From positions 1 through 14,396 of the forward strand of contig JBBSIF010000061.1 in NCBI GenBank assembly GCA_038232255.1: a DNA stretch of 14,396 nt, read 5' to 3'. The position numbers were made by a program, and so were the translations under genes. The stretch is from JAWWPG01 sp038232255 (GTDB lineage Bacteria; Actinomycetota; Actinomycetes; Propionibacteriales; Nocardioidaceae). Below the pieces are notes generated by a model. It was not told where the DNA came from, did not search any database, and saw nothing but the letters and a program-made list of their open reading frames with translations. Of this stretch, positions 1 to 6,524 are shown in pieces; position 1 is the first letter of the stretch, and the number at the start of each line of letters is the position of its first letter.

Positions 1-34
1 CCAGTAGCGAGATGTCCCTCGCTCCTCCCGCGGG

Positions 35-262
35 TCAGGCCGCGACGGAGTGCGGCGCCGGCTCAGCCGGATCGCCGGAGCGAACGAGGGCAGCCGTCGG
101 CAGTGACTCGACCGGAGTGAAGTCGGCGATGTCGGAGAGGTCCGCGTCGTCGTCGAGGAAGGTCCGGCCGGACCAGGTGCCGATGAGGGCGATCTTCACC
201 AGGGCCACCACCAGACCGGGGGCAAGGCGTCCGGACAGCGGGCTCCCCATTCGTGTACTCAT
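35..262 (-). CDS. Small hypothetical protein, 75 aa, one hydrophobic segment
   Basis: I do not recognise this protein. The reading frame begins at an ATG and gives 75 residues: a short polar N-terminus, a hydrophobic stretch at about residues 13-30 (LAPGLVVALVKIALIGTW) that could be one membrane helix or an uncleaved signal anchor, then an acidic segment (FLDDDADLSDIADF, about 36-48) and an Ala/Pro-rich tail. A GGAGGG lies 13 bases before the ATG, rather far for a ribosome binding site. A second in-frame ATG at residue 5 (position 250) is an alternative start. The amino-acid composition looks protein-like, unlike the Arg/Ser-rich opposite frames, which is the main support. It is divergent from the antiporter across 148 bases (263-410) in which I see no clear promoter. 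It may be a small inner-membrane protein; no function can be assigned. Confidence 0.5.
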   Translation of the reverse strand: MSTRMGSPLSGRLAPGLVVALVKIALIGTWSGRTFLDDDADLSDIADFTPVESLPTAALVRSGDPAEPAPHSVAA

Positions 263-410
263 GGCGCCATGATGGCCCTCCGGTCCGGCGTTACCGCGGA
301 GGTTGTGCACGACACTCCCGGGAATTCGGCTGTGGATCCGTCGTAACGGGTGTTGCTGGTGTGACGGCTGAGGTTGCTCAGGTCCTTGCAGCAGATGAAG
401 GACTAGCTCT

Positions 411-2057
411 GTGCATGCTGCGGTCTGGATCGTCGCGCTGGCGGCGGTCGTCACAGCAGCAAGCGCGCTGTCGCGGCGGGTGCCGCTGCCGCCTCCGTTG
501 AGCCTCACCGTCCTCGGTCTGGCCGCGTCCTTCGTGCCAGGAGTGCCACCCGTCCGGCTCACCCCCGACATCGTGCTGGTGATCGTCACCACCCTCGTCA
601 CGGCGTTGATGATCTGGTGGCTGCTTCCCGTCCCGTTCGCCGTGGCCGTCGCCGTCGGTGCTGTCGTGGCGCCGCCGGACGCGGTGGCGGCGACGGCCGT
701 CGCCCGTCGGGTGGGCATGCCTCGCCGGATGGTCACGGTCCTCGAGGGAGCGGCGCTGCTCAACGACGCCACGTCGCTGGTGGGGCTGCGTACGGCGATC
801 GCCGCCACGAGCACGACGTTGTCCGTCTGGGGAGTCGGCCTGAGCTTCCTCCTCACCGCCGCCGGGGGGCTGGCGGTCGGACTCGCCGTCGCTGTGGTCA
901 CCGGCCGAGTCCGCCGGGTCATCACCGACGAGATCACCGACACCGCGGTCAGCCTCGTCACCCCGTTCCTCGCCTACCTGGTCGCCGAGGAGCTGCATGT
1001 CTCCGGAGTGCTGGCAGTGGTGGTCGCCGGGCTGATCCTCAGCCACAAGGCGTACCTGCTGCAGTCGGCGAGCTCGCGGATCTTCGAGCGCACGAATTGG
1101 AGAACGATCGAGTTCCTCCTCGAGAACGCCGTGTTCTTCTCCATCGGCCTGCAGGCACGTCAGATCGTCGCGGACGCGTCCGAGAGCAGGCTCCCCGTCG
1201 GGCGGGTGATCCTCGTCTGCGTCGCGGTCCCGCTCACCGTGATGGCGCTGCGACCCCTGTGGGTGTTCCCGATGGTCTACCCGCCCGTGCTGGTCTCCCG
1301 GATCCGCCGATCGTCGCCGACGGTCGACCCGCTTCCGTGGTCGGTGCCCGCAGGGATCTCCTGGGCGGGGATGCGCGGCGTGGTGACGGTGGCCGCCGCG
1401 TTCGTCCTGCCGACGGACACGCCGTACCTCTCCGTGCTGGTCCTCATCGCGATCGTGGTCGTGGGATCCACCCTGCTGCTCCAGGGCGCCACCTTGCCGT
1501 TGCTGCTGACGAGGCTTGGCCTGCGGGGTCCGGATGTCGCAGCTGAGGCACTCCAGCTTGCCACCTTGCAGGAGAAGGTGAGTGCCGCCGGCCTGGAGCG
1601 CCTCGACGAGATCGGGGGCGCGGGCGTCAGCCCCGACGTCCTGGAGCGGCTGCGCCGACGCTCCCAGGAGCGCCGAGACGCCGCCTGGGAGCGGCTCGGC
1701 GGGGTCGACGAGACGCCCAGCCAGGCCCACGCGCGGCTGCGCACGCAGATGATCGACGCCGAGCGCACGAAGCTGCTCAGGATCCGCGACGAGGGGCTGG
1801 TCGCTTCCGAGGTGCTGGCGGAGGCCCTCGGCGCCATCGACGTCGAAGAGACCGTGCTTCAGCTGGGTGAGATGCTGAACCTCGCCGAGCGGGACGAGGA
1901 CCTGGTGCCCCGCCAGACGCTGAGGACGTGCTCGCATCTCGGCGCGGCTGCGACGACAGTGCGGCCGGGAACCCCCGGCGGGTGCAAGGAGTGCTTGGAG
2001 GAGGGGCTCGAGTGGGTTCACCTGCGCATCTGCCTCAGCTGCGGACACGTCGGCTGA
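411..2057 (+). CDS. CPA1-type Na+/H+ antiporter with truncated C-terminal UBP zinc finger
   Basis: This is a membrane cation/proton antiporter of the CPA1 (NhaP/NHE-like) family, 548 aa. The GTG start has a good ribosome binding site, GAAGGA at 397-402, eight bases upstream. Visible family marks are PPDAVAATAVARR with Asp90, the LLND motif at 116-119 with Asp119, ISWAGMRGVVTVAAAF near residue 320 with its conserved Arg, and alternating hydrophobic helices up to about residue 370. A charged cytoplasmic region follows (about 371-500), and then a UBP-type zinc-finger start: Cys507-x-His509, Cys525-x2-Cys528, Cys541-x2-Cys544-Gly-His546. Three things are odd. The protein jumps from PDIVLV (52-57) almost directly into a VTTLV helix, so a PPLLY-type segment and a following stretch of roughly 35-45 residues known in relatives appear to be missing. 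The acidic residue usual in GESLLND is Ala114. The zinc finger stops at residue 548, before its second set of ligands. Family assignment is secure; activity is doubtful. Confidence 0.9.
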   Translation: MHAAVWIVALAAVVTAASALSRRVPLPPPLSLTVLGLAASFVPGVPPVRLTPDIVLVIVTTLVTALMIWWLLPVPFAVAVAVGAVVAPPDAVAATAVARRVGMPRRMVTVLEGAALLNDATSLVGLRTAIAATSTTLSVWGVGLSFLLTAAGGLAVGLAVAVVTGRVRRVITDEITDTAVSLVTPFLAYLVAEELHVSGVLAVVVAGLILSHKAYLLQSASSRIFERTNWRTIEFLLENAVFFSIGLQARQIVADASESRLPVGRVILVCVAVPLTVMALRPLWVFPMVYPPVLVSRIRRSSPTVDPLPWSVPAGISWAGMRGVVTVAAAFVLPTDTPYLSVLVLIAIVVVGSTLLLQGATLPLLLTRLGLRGPDVAAEALQLATLQEKVSAAGLERLDEIGGAGVSPDVLERLRRRSQERRDAAWERLGGVDETPSQAHARLRTQMIDAERTKLLRIRDEGLVASEVLAEALGAIDVEETVLQLGEMLNLAERDEDLVPRQTLRTCSHLGAAATTVRPGTPGGCKECLEEGLEWVHLRICLSCGHVG

Positions 2058-2076
2058 CCCTCAGACGCGGCCGACG

Positions 2077-2607
2077 TCAGCCAGTCACGGCAGCCACCAC
2101 AGCCCGAAAGACGCGCTCGTCGAGGCTCGCGCCCTCACGCCGGACAGCCGAGGGCTCGATCATCAGCAGCCTGTCCAGCCGCACCTCGCTCGGCCTGCCC
2201 TCGCTGTCCCAGCCTCCCGAACCCACGTCCATCCAGTGCCGACCGGCGAGCGCCTCCTGAGCAGCGTCACGGTCATGGTCCTTGCTGGTGAGCATCAGCG
2301 CGAGCAGGGACGTCCTCCGCCGGCCGATCACGAGCACCGGCCTGTCCTTCCCGCGGCTGGAGTCCTCCTCGTAGGGGACCCATGTCCACACCACCTCGCC
2401 TGGGTCGGGGTGCCCGTCCCGGTGCGGTGCGTACTCGATCTCGGCCGTCGTGATCCCGGTCGCGCTCCGACCCCTGACCGTGCTCCCCCGAGCTCGGCCT
2501 CCCGCCGGGCCGTCCCGCACGCGGCCTCCCGCCGACCCGTCCCGCACGCGGCCCACCGCTGAGCGGACTCGCGCGGCGATGCTCGCCCTGCGTGGCATGG
2601 CGGCCAT
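2077..2607 (-). CDS. PemK/MazF-like protein with Arg/Gly-rich N-terminal extension
   Basis: The C-terminal part, about residues 56-176, matches the PemK/MazF-like proteins common in actinobacteria: GEVVWTWVPYEED at 70-82, GKDRPVLVIGR at 86-96 and LMLTSKDHD at 104-112. MazF toxins are sequence-specific endoribonucleases, and the Arg and Thr they use align here with Arg89 and Thr107, so RNA cleavage is possible but not shown. I start the 176-aa protein at the ATG at 2607, with a weak AGGTCG about eight bases upstream. ATG 2598 is an alternative, and a longer frame to 2676 is possible but its added residues look like non-coding translation. Residues 1-55 are basic, low-complexity and contain two copies of a nine-residue RVRDG(S/P)AGG unit. 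No antitoxin gene lies on either side: the antiporter is convergent 19 bases away and hrpA is divergent. It may be a housekeeping or orphan member rather than a classical toxin. Confidence 0.85.
   Translation of the reverse strand: MAAMPRRASIAARVRSAVGRVRDGSAGGRVRDGPAGGRARGSTVRGRSATGITTAEIEYAPHRDGHPDPGEVVWTWVPYEEDSSRGKDRPVLVIGRRRTSLLALMLTSKDHDRDAAQEALAGRHWMDVGSGGWDSEGRPSEVRLDRLLMIEPSAVRREGASLDERVFRAVVAAVTG
2496..2549. repeat. 27-bp tandem duplication in the PemK-like gene
   Basis: Two adjacent 27-base units, 2496-2522 and 2523-2549, are identical at 25 of 27 positions. They are in frame and encode the RVRDG(S/P)AGG repeats of the PemK-like protein's N-terminal extension. A more degraded third copy may follow toward the start codon. 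Confidence 0.9.
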
Positions 2608-2666
2608 CGTACGGCGACCTGCCGGTGCCCGCTGTCCCGCCAGAGGCAGCGTCGCCGGCAAACCCG

Positions 2667-2695
2667 TTGGGCGCACTCTCGGGACTCCATATCCT
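2667..2695 (+). promoter_or_regulatory. Candidate near-leaderless promoter of hrpA
   Basis: TTGGGC (2667-2672) and TATCCT (2690-2695) are 17 bases apart and resemble a housekeeping sigma promoter. Transcription would begin at about 2702, only a few bases before the hrpA ATG at 2706. No convincing ribosome binding site precedes that ATG, which fits leaderless or near-leaderless initiation, a common mode in actinobacteria. The -35 match is only three of six bases. Confidence 0.45.
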
Positions 2696-2705
2696 GGGAC
2701 CCACC

Positions 2706-5700
2706 ATGTCAGCGCATCCTCCCGGCGGACCGACTCTCGCCGGGGATGCGCCCCCGGTGCAGCCAGCGCGCTGGACGATCAGCTATCCCGCAGACCTCCC
2801 GGTGTCCCAGCGTCGCGACGACATCGCGGCGGCCATCACCGGGAACCAGGTCGTGATCGTGGCCGGAGAGACAGGCAGCGGCAAGACCACCCAGCTGCCG
2901 AAGATCTGTCTCGAGCTCGGCAGGGGCTCGACCGGCGCCGGCATCGGACACACCCAGCCGCGCCGTATCGCGGCGCGCACCGTGGCGGAGCGGATAGCAG
3001 AGGAGCTCGGCACGGAGCTCGGCGACGTGGTGGGCTACAAGGTGCGGTTCACCGACCGGTCCTCCAGCGACACGCACGTCTTGGTCATGACCGACGGGAT
3101 CCTGCTGGCGGAGATCCAGCGGGACCGGAACCTGCGCCGCTACGACACGATTCTCATCGACGAGGCGCACGAGCGCAGCCTGAACATCGACTTCATCCTC
3201 GGCTATCTCAAGCAGCTGCTGCCGCACCGGCCCGACCTCAAGGTGATCATCACCTCGGCCACGATCGACTCAGACCGGTTCTCGCGGCACTTCGGAGACG
3301 CTCCGGTGATCCAGGTCTCCGGACGCACCTACCCCGTGGAAGTCCGCTACCGCGAGCCCGCTGAAGACCAGCCCACCGCCATCGTGGACGCGGTGCGCGA
3401 GCTGATGACGGAGGGACCGGGGGACATCCTCGTCTTCCTCTCCGGTGAGCGGGAGATCCGCGACGCCGCGGACGCCCTCGCACAACTGAAGAGCAAGCGC
3501 GTCGGGGACGGCCTGGAGGTCCTCCCGCTGTATGCCCGGTTGTCCGCCGCGGAGCAGCACCGCGTCTTCGCCGCTCATCCGCAACGCCGGGTCGTGCTCG
3601 CGACGAACGTCGCCGAGACGTCGTTGACCGTTCCGGGCATCCGGTACGTCGTGGACACCGGCCTTGCCCGGATCTCGCGCTACAGCACCCGGACGAAGGT
3701 GCAGCGGCTGCCCATCGAGCCCATCTCCCGAGCCAGCGCGAACCAGCGGGCCGGCCGGTGCGGCCGGGTGGCCGACGGCATCTGTATCCGGCTGTACGCC
3801 GAGGAGGACTTCCTCGGGCGACCCGAGTTCACGGAGCCCGAGATCCTGCGCACCAACCTCGCCGCCGTCATCCTGCAGATGACGTCGCTCGACCTCGGCG
3901 ACGTCGCCGCCTTCCCGTTCGTCGAGCCACCCGACACCCGGGCGGTGCAGGCGGGCCTGCAGCTGTTGGACGAGATCGGCGCCGTCACGGTGGGACGGGC
4001 GGACGGTCGTCGCACCGGCACGCCACGGTTGACGAAGATGGGCAAGCAGCTTGCGCAGCTGCCGGTCGACCCGAGACTCGGACGCATGCTCGTCGAGGCC
4101 GACCGGCTCGGGAGCCTTCGCGAGGTCATCGTGGTGACAGCCGCCCTCTCGATGCAGGACCCCCGGGAGCGGCCGAGCGACGAGCAGGAGCTCGCCGACC
4201 AGCTGCACCGTCGGTTCGCGGACCCGACCTCGGACTTCGCCGGCATCCTCAACCTGTGGCGGTACCTGAAGGAGCAGCAGGCGGAGCTGAGCTCGAGCGC
4301 CTTCAGGCGCATGTGCCGGCGCGAGTACCTCAACTACCTGCGCGTGCGTGAGTGGCAGGACCTCGACTCGCAGCTGCGGCAGGTGGCCAAGCGGCTGGGG
4401 CTGTCGGTGGGCTCGTCCCCGGCGCCGGCGGAAGACATCCACAAGGCGCTGCTCGCGGGGCTGCTGTCGCACATCGGGCTGCGGGACAAGGACCGGCGCG
4501 ACTACCTCGGCGCCCGCGGTACGCGCTTCGCGATCTTCCCGGGCTCGGCGCTGCACAAGAGGCCGCCGGAGTTCGTGATGGCCGCCGAGCTCGTCGAGAC
4601 GTCGCGGCTGTGGGGCCGGGTCAACGCGCGGCTCGACCCCGCCTGGGCCGAGGAGCTCGGCGCTCACCTCCTGAAACACACCTACAGCGAGCCGCACTGG
4701 GAGAAGAAGCGCGGCGCTGTGATGGCGCTGGAGAAGGTCACGCTCTTCGGCGTGCCGATCGTCGCCGACCGGCCGGTCGACTACGGACGGATCGACCCGG
4801 AGACGGCGCGCGACCTCTTTCTCCGGCACGCGCTGGTGCAGGGCGAGTGGCGGACGCACCACCGCTTTTTCGCGGAGAACCAGGCACTGCTCGAGGAGGC
4901 CGCGGAGCTGGAGCATCGGGCCCGCCGCCGCGACATCGTGGTCGACGAGGAGACGCTGTTCGACTTCTACGACGAGCGCGTGCCCGCCGACGTGGTGTCG
5001 ACAGCGCACTTCGACTCCTGGTGGAAAGGTGAGCGGCGCCGGCGCCCGAGCCTGCTCAGCTTCACGCCGCAGATGCTGGTCCACCAGAGCGCAGACGACG
5101 TCTCGCTCGCCGACTACCCGACGCAGTGGCAGCACGGCGACCTCGTGCTGCCCCTGGAGTACGCCTTCGAGCCCGGGAGCGCCGACGACGGCGTGACCGT
5201 CGACATTCCTGTCGCGGCGCTGCCCGCCGTCACGGCGGACGAGTTCACCTGGCCCGTGCCCGGCCTGCGGCAGGAACTCGTCGTTGCGCTGCTGAGGTCG
5301 CTTCCCAAGCGGGTGCGGGTGCGATTCGTGCCGGCGCCCACCTTCGCGCGCGAGTTCCTGGCGGCGACGACGCCGGGCGACGAGACATTGCTGGTCGCGC
5401 TCGAGCGTTATCTCCTGCGGTCCACCGGCGAGGTGGTGCCCCGCGACGCGTGGAACCTCGACAACGTGCCGGCGCATCTGCGCCCGTCCTTCCGGGTGCG
5501 CGGCAGCGACGGTGCGGTGCTGGCCAGCGACAAGGACCTCGACGAGCTCCGTCGCTCCCTGGCCGGCGTCGCTGCGCAGTCAGTGGCGTCGGTGCACGAC
5601 GACGTCGAGCGAACCGGCATGGTCAGCTGGGAGTTCGATGAGGTGCCCCGTGAGCTGAGCTCCGTCCGGGCGGGGCATCGCGTCGTGGGTTACTCGGCGC

Positions 5701-6467
5701 TGGTCGACGAAGGGAGCTCCGTGGCCTTGCGCGTTCTCGCCACCGCCGACGCGCAGGCGTCGTCGATGCGCGCCGGGGTGCGACGGCTGGCGTCGCTCGC
5801 CGTGACATCGCCGGCTCCGAAGGTCCTGTCAGAGCTGGACAACGCCGCGCGGCTCTCGCTGGGGCTGAGCCCGCATGCGAGCACAGCCGACCTTCTCGCG
5901 GACTGCTGGGCTTGCGCGGTCGACAGCGTGATGGACGACGCTGGTGAGCTGCCGTGGGGGCGGTCCGGCTTCGAGGAGCTCGTGGCGCGGTTGGAACAGG
6001 ACGGTCGGGAGCGGACGCGGCAGGTCGTCGAAGCAGCCCGCAGAGCGCTCGTCGCCGGCTCCGAGGTGCAGCGTCGCCTCAGCGGCCGAGCCGAGCTCGA
6101 CCAGCTTCCTGCCCTGACGGACATGCTGGAGCAGCGCGCGAGGCTGGTGTACCCGGGTTTCCTCGCCGACGCCGGCCTCGCCGCGGTGCGGCACTATCCG
6201 CGGTACTTCGCTGCGATGTCGGTGCGGTTGGACAGGCTCGCGGGCGAGCTCCGGCGCGACGCCGTGCTGATGGGCACTCTCGCCGGTGTCCAGCAGGCCT
6301 ACCGGAACCGACTGGCGGCACTCGCGCCGGGTGAGCTGCCTTCTTCGGCACTGCGCGGCGTGGGCTGGATGCTCGAGGAGCTGCGCGTCAGCCTGTGGGC
6401 CCAGGAGCTGGGCACTGCGCAACCGGTCTCCGTTCAGCGGGTGCAGCGGGCGCTCGACGAGGCCTGA
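2706..6467 (+). CDS. hrpA: ATP-dependent RNA helicase HrpA (DEAH-box)
   Basis: This is a cytoplasmic DEAH-box RNA helicase of the HrpA family, 1253 aa, close to the roughly 1300 aa of the E. coli protein. HrpA uses ATP to remodel RNA and in E. coli acts in mRNA processing and in rescue of stalled ribosomes. The motor motifs are intact: Walker A GETGSGKT (54-61), DEAH (152-155), SAT (184-186) and motif VI QRAGRCGR (347-354). The helicase core ends at about 400. An HA2-like helical region (about 415-520) and an OB-like region (about 555-660) follow, and from about 690 to the end comes the long DUF3418 extension typical of HrpA. I chose the ATG at 2706 because the longer frame from 2592 adds residues lying in the divergent promoter region and because a promoter-like element sits just before it. 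It is a single-gene unit, 98 bases from the divergent PemK-like gene and convergent with the exporter gene. Confidence 0.97.
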   Translation: MSAHPPGGPTLAGDAPPVQPARWTISYPADLPVSQRRDDIAAAITGNQVVIVAGETGSGKTTQLPKICLELGRGSTGAGIGHTQPRRIAARTVAERIAEELGTELGDVVGYKVRFTDRSSSDTHVLVMTDGILLAEIQRDRNLRRYDTILIDEAHERSLNIDFILGYLKQLLPHRPDLKVIITSATIDSDRFSRHFGDAPVIQVSGRTYPVEVRYREPAEDQPTAIVDAVRELMTEGPGDILVFLSGEREIRDAADALAQLKSKRVGDGLEVLPLYARLSAAEQHRVFAAHPQRRVVLATNVAETSLTVPGIRYVVDTGLARISRYSTRTKVQRLPIEPISRASANQRAGRCGRVADGICIRLYAEEDFLGRPEFTEPEILRTNLAAVILQMTSLDLGDVAAFPFVEPPDTRAVQAGLQLLDEIGAVTVGRADGRRTGTPRLTKMGKQLAQLPVDPRLGRMLVEADRLGSLREVIVVTAALSMQDPRERPSDEQELADQLHRRFADPTSDFAGILNLWRYLKEQQAELSSSAFRRMCRREYLNYLRVREWQDLDSQLRQVAKRLGLSVGSSPAPAEDIHKALLAGLLSHIGLRDKDRRDYLGARGTRFAIFPGSALHKRPPEFVMAAELVETSRLWGRVNARLDPAWAEELGAHLLKHTYSEPHWEKKRGAVMALEKVTLFGVPIVADRPVDYGRIDPETARDLFLRHALVQGEWRTHHRFFAENQALLEEAAELEHRARRRDIVVDEETLFDFYDERVPADVVSTAHFDSWWKGERRRRPSLLSFTPQMLVHQSADDVSLADYPTQWQHGDLVLPLEYAFEPGSADDGVTVDIPVAALPAVTADEFTWPVPGLRQELVVALLRSLPKRVRVRFVPAPTFAREFLAATTPGDETLLVALERYLLRSTGEVVPRDAWNLDNVPAHLRPSFRVRGSDGAVLASDKDLDELRRSLAGVAAQSVASVHDDVERTGMVSWEFDEVPRELSSVRAGHRVVGYSALVDEGSSVALRVLATADAQASSMRAGVRRLASLAVTSPAPKVLSELDNAARLSLGLSPHASTADLLADCWACAVDSVMDDAGELPWGRSGFEELVARLEQDGRERTRQVVEAARRALVAGSEVQRRLSGRAELDQLPALTDMLEQRARLVYPGFLADAGLAAVRHYPRYFAAMSVRLDRLAGELRRDAVLMGTLAGVQQAYRNRLAALAPGELPSSALRGVGWMLEELRVSLWAQELGTAQPVSVQRVQRALDEA

Positions 6468-6493
6468 GCCAAGAGTCGGCTCAGGCCTCGTCG
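6455..6493. terminator. Bidirectional hairpin terminator between hrpA and the exporter gene
   Basis: A perfect 16-bp inverted repeat, 6455-6470 with 6478-6493, closes a 7-base loop (aagagtc), and a G-U pair extends it by one. The left arm contains the hrpA stop codon (6465-6467). The exporter gene stops 23 bases away on the other strand, so one hairpin can serve both convergent genes. There is no U-tract, as is usual for terminators in high-GC actinobacteria. Confidence 0.8.
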
Positions 6494-6524
6494 GCGACGT
6501 CAACCCTTCGGCGACGTCAACCCG
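6491..6524. repeat. 17-bp tandem duplication at the exporter stop codon
   Basis: Units 6491-6507 and 6508-6524 (tcggcgacgtcaaccc plus one variable base) match at 16 of 17 positions, and a 6-base partial third copy follows. The second unit carries the exporter stop codon (6517-6519). The first unit overlaps the outer end of the terminator hairpin. Confidence 0.85.

Noticed and set aside
263..961. Extension of the small minus-strand protein to a 308-codon frame
   Set aside because: The added part is Thr/Ala/Arg-rich reverse translation of the antiporter gene. Only the last 75 codons look like a protein.
378..2048. A 556-codon open frame on the minus strand across the antiporter
   Set aside because: It is rich in Arg, Asp, His and Gln as expected from the reverse of GC-rich coding DNA, shows no domain, and the plus-strand frame has clear antiporter motifs.
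2040..2120. A frameshift as the cause of the truncated zinc finger
   Set aside because: Neither alternative frame after the stop encodes the missing Cys/His part of the finger, so the sequence is absent rather than shifted.
3270..5477. A 735-codon open frame on the minus strand inside hrpA
   Set aside because: It is a mirror frame of hrpA with biased composition and no recognisable domain; hrpA motifs are intact.
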